DNA from: Legionella quinlivanii
Lineage (GTDB): Bacteria; Pseudomonadota; Gammaproteobacteria; Legionellales; Legionellaceae
Assembly: GCF_900461555.1 (NCBI RefSeq)
Contig: NZ_UGOX01000001.1
Location: forward strand, 1,501,501-1,565,500
DNA: 64,000 nt
Direction of reading: 5' to 3'
Of the stretch, positions 34,778-43,658 are shown piece after piece. The notes beneath the pieces were generated by a model that saw nothing but the letters and a program-made list of their open reading frames with translations, had not been told where the DNA came from and did no database searches. Numbering within the stretch: the stretch's first letter is position 1; the number at the start of each line of letters is the position of its first letter. Both the position numbers and the translations under genes were made by a program.

Positions 34778-36685
34778 ATGCCGAAACCCAAAAAGCCTAA
34801 TGTTACGACTGCGTTATTACTAAGCAAGCATGCTGGGGCTCTCAAAAAAGATAAAAGCGACGTTACTGATCTAGCTAAAAAACTCTATAAAGCCTCATCA
34901 ACGACGGCGTTCATCGCTGCCTGCAAACAGTATAAGGATAAGCCACATGTCATAGTCGCAGCACTGGACAGAATAAAGGGAGACGAAATCCTCAAAATCT
35001 TCTCCGATAAGGATGGAAGGGTTCGCGAATCTGAATTGGAAAAATTGAAAGAGCTTGGGCCCACTACTGTAGGGCGTTACATTAATCTTGTTCGCCTTGC
35101 TGATAAAAAATATTGGCTTGAATTTACCGATACTGATTATCTCGATATTGCTGAGTCACTGGGTGATCTGAAGGATCCCCAAACTTACCTTACGGATGAT
35201 GAGCTTTATTACTTTGTTTCCCACCTTAGTCTGAAAAACTACGCCATGCTCTGTAATTTGAATGAAAACTTTCAGGCAAAATCGATGGCTATTTTAGCGA
35301 ATCGTGATAAGGATAGAGCCCAGGAAATTTATAATAAAATAGAATTCAAAGAGGGATATGCACTGCTGAAAAAGCCGCCTGATAAACGAAATATGCTGAC
35401 TAAATTTGCCGACTTTCTCATCATCAACCCTGCATGGTTCAATCAGGGAGAAGCACTTATTTTCAGAGATCCTGGTGAAACATTGAATGAGGGAGGAGAG
35501 TGCTTTGGAATCACTGGATTGTGGTTAACAACGGACAAATTTCACACTACATTGCGTAATGAAGTCCGAGGGCAGAAATCAGACTATGCCGATAAACCTA
35601 TAATAGGGCAAATTACCTCTTTACAAAGAAATGCAACGCTGCAAACTCAGGCAATGAGTCGAGAAAGGCAGGCGTTTAAAGGGAATGAAAAATCAGTTTC
35701 CGAAAAAATTATCCAGGAAATTGCGGCCAACCCCGGTAAAGATCGCTTGCAATTCACTACGATACACCCGAAGGAACACACTGGGCATACTATGGGTTTA
35801 CGGATCACACATGAAGATAAGAAGATTAAATTGCAGTATTATGATTCAAATTATGGCAAGCGGGAATATACCTTTCCTAATAATGAGAAAGGGCTAAAAC
35901 AGGGAGCTGTTTTTATCAAGCTTTGTTTGAAGCAGTCGCATGCGGACCTTCTTGCTTATGAATTAACTTCCCGTAAAGAGCTTGAGCAACGATATAAACC
36001 CAGTCTTGTTCATCAGGCCGATCAGAAAGCAGCAATTCAGCAATTAAGACAGCAAGCGGCTAATCGCTCACCTGAGTCTTCACCCGAACAGGAAAAGAAA
36101 AAAGATAAAGTTAAAGAGAAAACTCCCGCTGTTTCAGATAAGAAAGATAAAGAAATGAAAGAGCCCGGGGCTTCTGAAAATGAGCCTCTTATGAAAGAGG
36201 AGAAACAAGTTAAATATGATGCGACTCGTTGGAAAAATGCCATCAAACAGCCTACTCTCTATTCATATACTGACACCAGACTGAACGATATAAAAAATAG
36301 TCAAGCCTTTAAAGATCTGGTTAAACATGCAGAAACACTGTTTAAGGATGATCGTATACACGCATTCAGAGTTGATAAAAGTGATGCTATCTATGAATTG
36401 GTGATGAATCTGGCTAAATCGAAGGATCTAAAATCGTTTCAGACTCTACTGCGCGATCTAAAGTCGAATCAGGATTTAACCACGAATACTATGAATAAAA
36501 ATGGAGGAATGATCAGCCGTTATGAACTGTTGAATAAAGGGCAGGGTATTTTTACTCGTATGTTTGCCTGGGCGGGCGTTAAAACAACCACTGCCAGGTT
36601 AATTGATGAGATTAGTAAAATGGCTGAGGACAAGAGTGAACAAAAAGCTGATGCAAAGGAAAATGCCAGTCCTCGTATGGGGTGA
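34778..36685 (+). CDS. putative type IV effector with C58-like (YopT/AvrPphB-type) cysteine protease domain
   Basis: A 635-residue protein without a signal peptide. The central region (about 225-375) carries GGECFGITGLWL (C242), EHTGHTMGLRI (H337, or H334) and QYYDSNYGKREYTF (D356). This order and the YDxNYG ending match the C58 papain-like family (YopT, AvrPphB), where a G-x-C-x-G-x-x-x-x-W block, a buried His and a DPN-Y/F-G block form the triad. Residues 410-470 are a charged, disordered linker rich in K, E, S and P; residues 470-610 are helical. The C-terminal 20 residues are rich in E, K, D and A, as in Dot/Icm export signals. No clear Shine-Dalgarno sequence; the start is the first ATG. 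Target unknown. Confidence 0.6.
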   Translation: MPKPKKPNVTTALLLSKHAGALKKDKSDVTDLAKKLYKASSTTAFIAACKQYKDKPHVIVAALDRIKGDEILKIFSDKDGRVRESELEKLKELGPTTVGRYINLVRLADKKYWLEFTDTDYLDIAESLGDLKDPQTYLTDDELYYFVSHLSLKNYAMLCNLNENFQAKSMAILANRDKDRAQEIYNKIEFKEGYALLKKPPDKRNMLTKFADFLIINPAWFNQGEALIFRDPGETLNEGGECFGITGLWLTTDKFHTTLRNEVRGQKSDYADKPIIGQITSLQRNATLQTQAMSRERQAFKGNEKSVSEKIIQEIAANPGKDRLQFTTIHPKEHTGHTMGLRITHEDKKIKLQYYDSNYGKREYTFPNNEKGLKQGAVFIKLCLKQSHADLLAYELTSRKELEQRYKPSLVHQADQKAAIQQLRQQAANRSPESSPEQEKKKDKVKEKTPAVSDKKDKEMKEPGASENEPLMKEEKQVKYDATRWKNAIKQPTLYSYTDTRLNDIKNSQAFKDLVKHAETLFKDDRIHAFRVDKSDAIYELVMNLAKSKDLKSFQTLLRDLKSNQDLTTNTMNKNGGMISRYELLNKGQGIFTRMFAWAGVKTTTARLIDEISKMAEDKSEQKADAKENASPRMG

Positions 36686-37022
36686 GTTTTTTCGAACTGA
36701 TGTATCCCATGACTGGTTATTCAAACTGTATCATTCCACAGATGGATTTGTTTCAACAGCACAGTGTCCAGATTAATGATGCCTTTCCGCCTGCGCGGAA
36801 AAGCATTGTTGCGTAAAAAGAACAATGCAACTAAACTGTCGTCTTTGCGAACGAAGTGAAGCAATCCAGATCAAACCTTGAGCAGGATTACGAACTGGAT
36901 TGCTTCGCTGACGCTCGCAAAGACAGCCTTTTATACACATGTTTTTATCCACGCAACAATGCCTCGCGGAAATGACAGCGGTCTGGTAATCTATCACATA
37001 AGGTTAGCCAGGGATGACTTTG
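36686..37022. repeat. nested inverted repeat (possible MITE-like element)
   Basis: The outer arms are GCATTGTTGCG (36803-36813) and CGCAACAATGC (36952-36962). Inside are second arms, GTCTTTGCGA plus GAAGCAATCCAG (36841-36869) against CTGGATTGCTTC plus CGCAAAGAC (36895-36924). A smaller hairpin GCATTGTT/AACAATGC lies on the left side. The inner part resembles the widespread bacterial repeat with TTGCGAGCGAAGCAATCCAG. No protein is encoded. It separates the protease gene from argR. Confidence 0.7.
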
Positions 37023-37475
37023 CTAGATATAAGGGAATTCCTTTTTAAGCAGGCGTCTCACTCCATCCAAATCAGCTGGGCCTCGAATAATCAGCAAGAT
37101 GGTATCATCTCCGGCGATAGTGCCCAAAATTCCAGACGAAGCCTCTTCAAGCGAATTAAACGCTACATATTTTCTATCCAGGTAATAGGCAAGGCTATTG
37201 GCATTTCCTGGGTGTGTCTGAAGAACTACAAGTCCGTACTGCGAGTATTGAATGTTCGTGACTATGGGCAAGCCAGATGCTTGTTGCGGTTCAATAAGCT
37301 GATAAATACCGCCGACCTTTGCGATTTTTAGCTTTTTCAAGCGTCTTGAAAGGGTTGCTTGTGGAATATCATATCCTTTCTCTTTTAAACTGGCCTGCAG
37401 GTCAGCCTGCTCTGCAATTGGCTTAATTTGAACAATACTCAAAATCAAATGATCCAGCTGGCTATCATGTGTCAT
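37023..37475 (-). CDS. argR: arginine repressor ArgR
   Basis: A 150-residue hexameric, arginine-sensing regulator. The N-terminal winged helix contains LILSIVQIKPIAEQADLQASLKEKG and IPQATLSRRLKKLKIAKV, where the recognition helix Q-A-T-L-S-R-x-L is typical. The C-terminal domain contains HPGNANSLAYYLD and GTIAGDDTILLI, with the DD that binds arginine. The ATG at 37475 follows GAGAG; an upstream GTG/ATG frame would add 20 unlikely residues. It is divergent from the importer-argGH operon, whose promoter region holds an ARG-box-like site. Confidence 0.93.
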   Translation of the reverse strand: MTHDSQLDHLILSIVQIKPIAEQADLQASLKEKGYDIPQATLSRRLKKLKIAKVGGIYQLIEPQQASGLPIVTNIQYSQYGLVVLQTHPGNANSLAYYLDRKYVAFNSLEEASSGILGTIAGDDTILLIIRGPADLDGVRRLLKKEFPYI

Positions 37476-37563
37476 ATTCGCTCTCTTGAATTTAAAACCA
37501 CATTTTATGAAATCATATCCATTTTTGCTTGACAAATAAACAGGGAAGCAGATAAATTAAGAA

Positions 37564-37581
37564 AATGGATAAAAATTGAAT
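37564..37581. promoter_or_regulatory. ARG-box-like operator
   Basis: The 18 bases AATGGATAAAAATTGAAT match the ArgR consensus wnTnAATwwwwATTnAnw with a single mismatch (G for A at 37568). It ends nine bases before the start of the binding-protein gene and about 90 bases before argR, so it could control both directions. A clear second box at the usual 3-base spacing was not seen. Confidence 0.6.
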
Positions 37582-37589
37582 ACGTAACC

Positions 37590-38318
37590 ATGATCAAATA
37601 TGCACTCCCTATAAAAATAATTGCTGTCGTCCTTTTGTTATCGGGTTGTCAACCACACGATAATTCCAGCATTCATTTTGCAACCTCTGCTGACTATCCA
37701 CCTTTTGAGTTTGCGGAGCAATCTGAACTTAAGGGCTTTGATATTGATCTGGCCCATTTAATTGCCGCTGAATTAGGAAAAAAAGCGGTTATCGACAATA
37801 TGCAGTTCAGTTCTGTTTTGCCTGCCTTAACCTCGGGACAGGATGAGGCTGCCATATCTACGCTGACGATAACCAAAGTTCGCCAGAGAAATTTTGATTT
37901 CAGTGCGCCTTATTATTTTCAGGAAATGGCTGCTGTTTATAAAACGAATGCGCCAGTAATCAGCGAAGAGCAACTGGTAAATAAAAAAATCGCGGTGCAG
38001 TTGGGAAGTGTGATGGATCTCTGGGTTCATACGCAATTTACATCGCAACAGATCACTGCCTTTGATAATAATAATCAGGCGATTGAAGCATTAAAAGGCA
38101 ATCATATGGATGTGGTCGTCATGGATGCAGCACAAGCCCTGGTGTTTAGTAAAAAAAATCCCGGTCTTGCATATCACACCCTGGGTCAATCTAAACAAGG
38201 GTACGGAGTTGCTCTGCCTAAGGGCTCTCCATTAACTGCTGAAATCAATAAGGCATTAAATATATTAGAGTCTAAAGGCGAGATTGCCAGGCTTAAGGCC
38301 AAGTGGCTGGAGAAGTAA
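37590..38318 (+). CDS. arginine/citrulline-type ABC transporter substrate-binding lipoprotein
   Basis: A 242-residue family-3 solute-binding protein. The lipoprotein signal ends in LLLSGCQP (Cys about 20). Binding-protein blocks: IHFATSADYPPFEFAEQSELKGFDIDLAHLIAAELG, DEAAISTLTITKVRQRNFDFSAPYY, KKIAVQLGSVMDLW, and DVVVMDAAQALVF. The T-x-x-K/R-R-x-x-F-D-F-S run and the Asp in MDAAQA are the usual amino-acid contacts. There is no clear Shine-Dalgarno sequence before the ATG. It is the first gene of the operon that runs into argG and argH, so its ligand is probably arginine, citrulline or ornithine (inference). Confidence 0.85.
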   Translation: MIKYALPIKIIAVVLLLSGCQPHDNSSIHFATSADYPPFEFAEQSELKGFDIDLAHLIAAELGKKAVIDNMQFSSVLPALTSGQDEAAISTLTITKVRQRNFDFSAPYYFQEMAAVYKTNAPVISEEQLVNKKIAVQLGSVMDLWVHTQFTSQQITAFDNNNQAIEALKGNHMDVVVMDAAQALVFSKKNPGLAYHTLGQSKQGYGVALPKGSPLTAEINKALNILESKGEIARLKAKWLEK

Positions 38319-38320
38319 TA

Positions 38321-38968
38321 ATGCAAGATATTAATCAGGCGTTTTTTTTTATAGCCCATGGTTTCACATTGACCTTGGAATTACTGGCGGGCGGTGTGAT
38401 TATAGGCTTCACCCTCGGGATTTTCTGGGCCATCTGCCGTTATCAATCAATCGTTTCTTTGCCTGTGAAGGGGATCATTTCGATACTGCGGGGAACTCCT
38501 TTAATTTTGCAGCTAAGCCTGATTTATTTCGCAATGCCGACTCTGACAGGATTGCACCCTGATATTTTAATCGCGGGCATTATTGCCTTTGGATTAAATA
38601 GTTCTGCCTATTTTGCCGAATTGTTTCGTGCCGGAATAGAAAGCTTGCCGAAAGGGCAGTTTGAGGCTGCCAGTACCCTGGAGATCAAAGGCTGCTATTT
38701 GTGGAAGGATATTATTTTACCGCAGGTTTTAAGTAACTCTTTGCCGGCAATGATTAATGAAGTAATTGCTTTACTGAAAGAAACTGCCTTGATATCCACG
38801 ATTGGCGGAATGGATCTTATGAGGAGCTCCCAAACCGTGGCTGCAGAGCAATTTACTTATTTCCTGCCTCTTTGTATTGCTGGTGCATATTATTATTGCC
38901 TGGTGTTGCTCATTGAATTGGCCGGAAGAGTTCTGGAAAAAAGAGGTCATCATGCTGTACATTCATAA
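38321..38968 (+). CDS. amino-acid ABC transporter permease
   Basis: A 215-residue inner-membrane permease of the HisM/ArtQ type with about five helices. The cytoplasmic EAA loop is QFEAASTLEIKGCYLWKDIILPQVL, and the preceding helix contains FRGTPLILQLSLIYF-like ISILRGTPLILQLSLIYF. The ATG at 38321 follows GGAGAAG and begins two bases after the upstream stop. Only one permease is encoded, so it would work as a homodimer with the ATPase whose gene overlaps its end by 17 bases. Confidence 0.9.
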   Translation: MQDINQAFFFIAHGFTLTLELLAGGVIIGFTLGIFWAICRYQSIVSLPVKGIISILRGTPLILQLSLIYFAMPTLTGLHPDILIAGIIAFGLNSSAYFAELFRAGIESLPKGQFEAASTLEIKGCYLWKDIILPQVLSNSLPAMINEVIALLKETALISTIGGMDLMRSSQTVAAEQFTYFLPLCIAGAYYYCLVLLIELAGRVLEKRGHHAVHS

Positions 38969-39632
38969 TCTCACAAAACATTACGGCTCAATGCCGGTGT
39001 TGAACCAGCTTAGTTTCAAGATTAAGCCAAATACTATAGTGGGTCTGGCAGGCCCATCAGGCAGCGGGAAATCGACATTGCTTCGATGCATTCAGGGGCT
39101 TGAGCCTATCAATTCAGGCGTCATTACTCTGAGTGGAAAAACCGGATTTATGTTTCAGGATTTTCAATTATTCCCGCATATGACTGTATTAAATAATCTA
39201 ATCTATGCCCCTTCTCTAAAGCAGCCGAAAATAAATCACTATGCGCAAGCAAAACAGCTGTTGAATGCCTTGGGACTGATTGACAAACTGAATGTGTATC
39301 CACGTCAGCTTTCAGGTGGACAACAGCAGCGAGTGGCTTTGGCCAGAAGTCTGATGATGAAGCCTGATCTTTTATTATGCGATGAACCGACTTCTGGTCT
39401 GGACAGCGCAAAAACCAGTGAGGTATCGCAGTTGTTAGACAGTGTTAAACAATTGCAGGGAAGCATGTTAATCGCGTCACATGATTTAGAGTTTTTAACT
39501 GGCATAGCTGATCGGATCATACTTTTGAAAGACGGGGAGTTGAAAGCGGACATTCAGCCTGCCACAATCGATAATCCAATATTGTTTTTAAAGCAATTTT
39601 ACCAGGGGGGAATAAATGGAAAAGCGTATTAA
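38952..39632 (+). CDS. amino-acid ABC transporter ATP-binding protein
   Basis: A 226-residue ATPase. Walker [11 protein letters not shown]-loop [12 protein letters not shown], signature [32 protein letters not shown] with Walker B, and the switch His in LIASHDLEF. It is shorter than the usual 240 or so because the strand between Walker A and the Q-loop is trimmed ([15 protein letters not shown]). The ATG at 38952 overlaps the permease gene and the end overlaps argG by 17 bases, pointing to tight translational coupling. Confidence 0.92.
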   Translation: MLYIHNLTKHYGSMPVLNQLSFKIKPNTIVGLAGPSGSGKSTLLRCIQGLEPINSGVITLSGKTGFMFQDFQLFPHMTVLNNLIYAPSLKQPKINHYAQAKQLLNALGLIDKLNVYPRQLSGGQQQRVALARSLMMKPDLLLCDEPTSGLDSAKTSEVSQLLDSVKQLQGSMLIASHDLEFLTGIADRIILLKDGELKADIQPATIDNPILFLKQFYQGGINGKAY

Positions 39633-40833
39633 AAAAATCATCCTGGCCTATTCAGGCGGGCTCGATACTTCAGTTATGATTCCCTGGTTAAAAGAAAATT
39701 ACAGCGATTCAGAGGTCATCGCAGTGATTTGCGACCTGGGGCAACAGGAAAATTTAAGCGCAATAAAAGAAAAAGCCTTGTCCAGTGGTGCGAGCAAAGC
39801 CTATCTAATGGATGTCAAAGAAGAGTTTGTCACGCAGTACCTTTGGAAACTGGTCCAATGCGGAGCGCTTTATGAAGACCAATACATTCTTGGTACCATT
39901 TCACGTCCTTTGATTGCTCAAAAGCTGGTGGAAATTGCTCTGCAGGAGCAGGCCGAAGCGGTAGCTCATGGGGCGACTGGAAAAGGAAATGATCAGGTGC
40001 GCTTCGAGTTTACTTTCAAGGCATTAGCCCCGCATCTTGAAATTATCGCCCCCTGGAGGCATTGGGAAATAAAATCCCGACAGCAGGCAATTGAGTATGC
40101 ACAGAAGCATGGAATTGACGTTCCGGTCACCCCAAAAGCGCCTTATTCCCGTGATCATAATGCCTGGTATATTTCTCACGAAGGCGGAGTGCTTGAAGAT
40201 CCTGCTGCGAGTATGCCAGACGATGTCTTACTGATGACCGCTCCAATAGAGCATACGCCAGACCAGGCTGAATGGATTAGCATTAATTTTGAAAAAGGAA
40301 TTCCGGTTATGTTAAACGGAGAACGTTTAAAGCCTGTGGAATTTCTCCTGCAGTTAAACGAAAAAGCGGGTGAACATGGGATTGGAGTGGCTGATCTGGT
40401 AGAAAACAGGCTGGTGGGTATGAAAATCCGCGGAATTTATGAGGCGCCAGCTGCGGCTGTATTGTACAAAGCGCATAAAATGCTTGAAAGTTTGTGTATG
40501 GAGCGAAGCTGCCTTCATCTTAAACAATCCCTGCAACAACACTATGCCAATCTGGTCTATGAGGGACGATGGTTCTCACAGGCTCGGGAAGCACTGGATG
40601 CATTGATAGAGGTCACACAAAAGCATATCACCGGCACAGTGAATCTGAAGTTATACAAGGGCAATATCATTCCCTGTGGCATGGAATCACCCTTTAGTTT
40701 ACATAACCCGGCTTTGGCGACATTCGAGGCAGACAGTATTTATAACCAAAAAGATGCCGAAGGTTTTATTAATCTCTATTCTTTATCTGCCAAAGTATAC
40801 GGTCTGGTGCATAAGGAGGTCGAAAATGACTAG
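39616..40833 (+). CDS. argG: argininosuccinate synthase
   Basis: Joins citrulline and aspartate with ATP to make argininosuccinate. It has 405 residues. The PP-loop is [16 protein letters not shown], followed by [54 protein letters not shown] and [11 protein letters not shown], as in type I enzymes. The final block before the end ([29 protein letters not shown]) is also typical. The start overlaps the ABC ATPase gene and the stop overlaps argH. Confidence 0.96.
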   Translation: MEKRIKKIILAYSGGLDTSVMIPWLKENYSDSEVIAVICDLGQQENLSAIKEKALSSGASKAYLMDVKEEFVTQYLWKLVQCGALYEDQYILGTISRPLIAQKLVEIALQEQAEAVAHGATGKGNDQVRFEFTFKALAPHLEIIAPWRHWEIKSRQQAIEYAQKHGIDVPVTPKAPYSRDHNAWYISHEGGVLEDPAASMPDDVLLMTAPIEHTPDQAEWISINFEKGIPVMLNGERLKPVEFLLQLNEKAGEHGIGVADLVENRLVGMKIRGIYEAPAAAVLYKAHKMLESLCMERSCLHLKQSLQQHYANLVYEGRWFSQAREALDALIEVTQKHITGTVNLKLYKGNIIPCGMESPFSLHNPALATFEADSIYNQKDAEGFINLYSLSAKVYGLVHKEVEND

Positions 40834-42067
40834 TAAGGTCTGGGGCGGGCGCTTTAAAAAAAGCCTGGATCGGCGGGCTGCCCAATTCAACGCGTCCCTG
40901 AGTTTTGACCATATTCTTTATGAGCAGGATATCGCCGGCAGTCAGGTGCATGCCAGGATGTTAGCCAGACAAGGACTGCTGAATGAAGAAGAGGCACAGG
41001 CGATTTGCAATGCACTGCAGACTATCCGACAGGAAATCAGGCAGGGAATTCATTCATTGACTGAAGATCATGAAGATATTCATATGTTAATAGAGCATTT
41101 GCTAATTGATAAAATTGGGGAAACAGGGAAAAAGCTTCATACCGGCAGAAGCCGTAATGATCAGGTTGCCCTGGATATAAGATTGTACGCACGGGATGCC
41201 GGGCAGCATATCAAATTGCTGCTTGAAAAGCTCATAGCCTGTTTGCAGGGGTTAACGGATAAACACGATGGCGACTGGATGCCAGGTTACACCCATTTGC
41301 AGCAAGCGCAGCCGGTGAAGCTGGGCCAATATTTTGCAGCTTATCAGGGAATGTTTGAGCGCGATCTGAGCCGGTTAGCGGATTGGCGATCAAGAATGAA
41401 CTATTCCCCTCTGGGCGCTGGAGCGCTTGCCGGAAGCAGTTTACCGCTTGACCGAGCCTGGACGGCGAGTCAGCTTGGTTTTTCCGGAGTGATTTCCAAT
41501 ACACTGGATGCGGTAAGCGATCGTGATTTTGTAATTGAGTTAGGTAGTTTTGCCAGTATTTTGATGATGCATTTATCGCGAATGAGTGAGGATTTGATTC
41601 TTTGGGCAACTCAGGAGTTTAATTTTGTAAACCTTGATGATGCTTTCGCTACAGGCTCATCACTTATGCCTAACAAGAAAAACCCGGATATTCCTGAATT
41701 AATTCGCGGTAAGTCTGGGCGTGTCTTTGGTCATCTGATGGGGATGCTGACAGTGATGAAGGGCCTGCCTCTTAGCTATAACAAGGATATGCAGGAGGAT
41801 AAAGAGGCATTATTTGATACCTGCAATACGGTTATCGCATGTCTTGAAGTCATGACCCCATTTTTGGAAAGCCTGCAATTCAATATTCAATTAATGCAGG
41901 AAAAAGCCCATTCAGGTTTTCTTAATGCCACAGCGGTTTTAGAAACTCTAGTGATGCAGGGAATAGCTTTCCGGGAGGCGCATCATCAGGTTGGAAGCTG
42001 GGTGGCAGAAGCGATGAGTAAAAATTGTTCGCTTGCAGACATTATGAAGGATAGGGACTCTGAATAA
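40826..42067 (+). CDS. argH: argininosuccinate lyase
   Basis: Splits argininosuccinate to arginine and fumarate; fumarase/aspartase superfamily. It has 413 residues, shorter than the 457-460 common in enteric bacteria; the missing part is at the C-terminus. Signatures: [40 protein letters not shown], and the flexible catalytic loop [24 protein letters not shown]. The ATG at 40826 follows AAGGAGG and overlaps the argG stop by 8 bases. It is the last gene of the operon. Confidence 0.95.
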   Translation: MTSKVWGGRFKKSLDRRAAQFNASLSFDHILYEQDIAGSQVHARMLARQGLLNEEEAQAICNALQTIRQEIRQGIHSLTEDHEDIHMLIEHLLIDKIGETGKKLHTGRSRNDQVALDIRLYARDAGQHIKLLLEKLIACLQGLTDKHDGDWMPGYTHLQQAQPVKLGQYFAAYQGMFERDLSRLADWRSRMNYSPLGAGALAGSSLPLDRAWTASQLGFSGVISNTLDAVSDRDFVIELGSFASILMMHLSRMSEDLILWATQEFNFVNLDDAFATGSSLMPNKKNPDIPELIRGKSGRVFGHLMGMLTVMKGLPLSYNKDMQEDKEALFDTCNTVIACLEVMTPFLESLQFNIQLMQEKAHSGFLNATAVLETLVMQGIAFREAHHQVGSWVAEAMSKNCSLADIMKDRDSE

Positions 42068-42156
42068 ATTGTAATTAAATACCCGTTCCGGGAAGGCGTT
42101 TTATAAGAATATGGGCTATATTTGTACAACGTTGTTAATGCGCAGGTCATAACAAA

Positions 42157-43254
42157 ATGAGTTCAAGTGTAGGAATAACCAGTATAGGAATAAGCTTTCC
42201 CCCCTTTTATATGCATCTGAATGAACTAGCCAGGCTACGCGGTGTTGAAGCAGAAAAATATACCAAAGGTTTGGGGTTAAATGAAATGGCGCTTTGCGGA
42301 AATCAATACACGGTCATTGATTTGGCTATACAGGCAGCGCAAGATGCAATTAAACGTTGGGGTGGAAGTGTTGAGGACATCGGTTTAATTGCGGTGGGTA
42401 CAGAAACTCCTGTTGATTATAGCCGTCCGTTAAGTGCATGGGTTGCATCTGAACTCAAGATCCAGGGCTATGTACGGTCCTATGAAGTTAAACATGCCTG
42501 CTATGGCGGTACACTGGCTCTCTTGCAGGCGGCCGAATGGTATCAGGCTAATCCGGATAAGCAAAAAGTCGCTCTGGTTATTGCCGTGGATGAAGCCTTA
42601 TACGCCCAGAATGATCCAGGGGAACCGACTCAGGGTGCCGGAGCTGTGGCTTTTATTGTGGGGCCTGCCAACCTCGCAACCATCAATGTCGGTCACACCA
42701 TTGCCTACAGTGAGCCAGTTTTTGATTTCTGGAAACCGCTGGACAAACATTATCCCGAAGTGAATGGGCAGTTTAGTCTGGAATGTTATAAACAGGCGGC
42801 CGTTTCCTGCTATAAAAAAATGGTAAAAGATGAGAATCCTGTGGATTTTTTAAATCGATACAGTGCCTTATGTTTTCATGTTCCTTTTCCCAAAATGGTC
42901 TATAAGGCATTTAATGCAGTAGGGGAGAGTTTAGGTTTTGATGCTGCCCAAATCAATGAGCTCTATGAACAACGTGTAAATCCGTTTATGACCTGGAATC
43001 AGCGCTGCGGCAATGCCTATACCGCCAGCCTATGGATTATGTTTGCCTATGCCTTGGCTCATACCCCTCCCGACAGCCGTTTACTCCTTTTTTCTTATGG
43101 TTCCGGAATGGGCTCCGAGCTGATTGAATGTGTTAATAACTCGGATGACGGCTATAGGGAATGGGCTGCTAAAGTTGAGGAACAGCTCAATCAACGACAG
43201 GCGCTTGCAGCCAAAGATTATGCCGCAATCAGAGAAACAAAACCCGCTGAGTGA
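42157..43254 (+). CDS. mvaS: hydroxymethylglutaryl-CoA synthase
   Basis: Condenses acetyl-CoA and acetoacetyl-CoA to HMG-CoA, the first committed step of the mevalonate route to isoprenoids. It has 365 residues with a thiolase-like fold. The catalytic Cys is in YEVKHACYGGTLAL, the His in CFHVPFPKMVYKA and the general-base Glu in VGTETPVDYSRP. YTASLWIMFAYAL and LFSYGSGMGSELIE close the second half. It lies alone; the other mevalonate genes are not in the window. Gammaproteobacteria mostly use the MEP pathway, so presence of this gene is a marker of the Legionella/Coxiella side. Confidence 0.93.
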   Translation: MSSSVGITSIGISFPPFYMHLNELARLRGVEAEKYTKGLGLNEMALCGNQYTVIDLAIQAAQDAIKRWGGSVEDIGLIAVGTETPVDYSRPLSAWVASELKIQGYVRSYEVKHACYGGTLALLQAAEWYQANPDKQKVALVIAVDEALYAQNDPGEPTQGAGAVAFIVGPANLATINVGHTIAYSEPVFDFWKPLDKHYPEVNGQFSLECYKQAAVSCYKKMVKDENPVDFLNRYSALCFHVPFPKMVYKAFNAVGESLGFDAAQINELYEQRVNPFMTWNQRCGNAYTASLWIMFAYALAHTPPDSRLLLFSYGSGMGSELIECVNNSDDGYREWAAKVEEQLNQRQALAAKDYAAIRETKPAE

Positions 43255-43303
43255 GGGCTGGTTACTGGCCAAAAATTAATTTCTCCGTAGTGCGAATCTG
43301 ATT

Positions 43304-43438
43304 CGACTCGCCCTACGTCACCAGACTCGCCCTACGTCACCCGACTCGCCCTACGTCACCTGACTCGCCCTACGTCACCTGACTCGCCCTACGTCACCCG
43401 ACTTTGCCCTACGTCACCCGACTTGTTCGGGTGATCCA
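43304..43438. repeat. six-copy 19-bp tandem array ending in a palindromic element
   Basis: Units nGACTCGCCCTACGTCACC begin at 43304, 43323, 43342, 43361, 43380 and 43399 (the last is 20 bp, with TTTG). A complete palindrome CACCCGA-CTTGT-TCGGGTG follows and then ATCCAG. Each unit is the outer half of the family element, so the array looks like a repeated half-element. The rest of the gap to 43609 holds only an imperfect palindrome around GGCCGGGAGGAGG. Confidence 0.9.
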
Positions 43439-43609
43439 GATCACTCAAAGGACAGAAGTGGATGCCCCGGACATGCCGTGGCGCTTGGCCGGGAGGAGGA
43501 GGCCTCGGTCGAGGTACGTAGACGCTTAGAGCTGACTGTGTTGTCAAAGAGTATAAATACCTATAGATACGGAGAAAACCCCGCAATTTACAAACTAAAA
43601 GTAGTAAAG

Positions 43610-43638
43610 TTGTTATTTATGTTTATAATTTATATAAA
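43610..43638 (+). promoter_or_regulatory. probable sigma-70 promoter of the Rab-domain gene
   Basis: TTGTTA (43610-43615) and TATAAA (43633-43638) are separated by 17 bases. Transcription would start near 43645, giving a leader of about 14 bases with GGGG before the ATG at 43659. The region is strongly A+T-rich. Confidence 0.5.
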
Positions 43639-43658
43639 ATGATATTTTGGGGTTCATT

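Noticed and set aside
43304-43438. CRISPR array
   Set aside because: The 19-bp units are directly adjacent with no unique spacers and no cas gene is present; it is a tandem repeat of a palindrome half.
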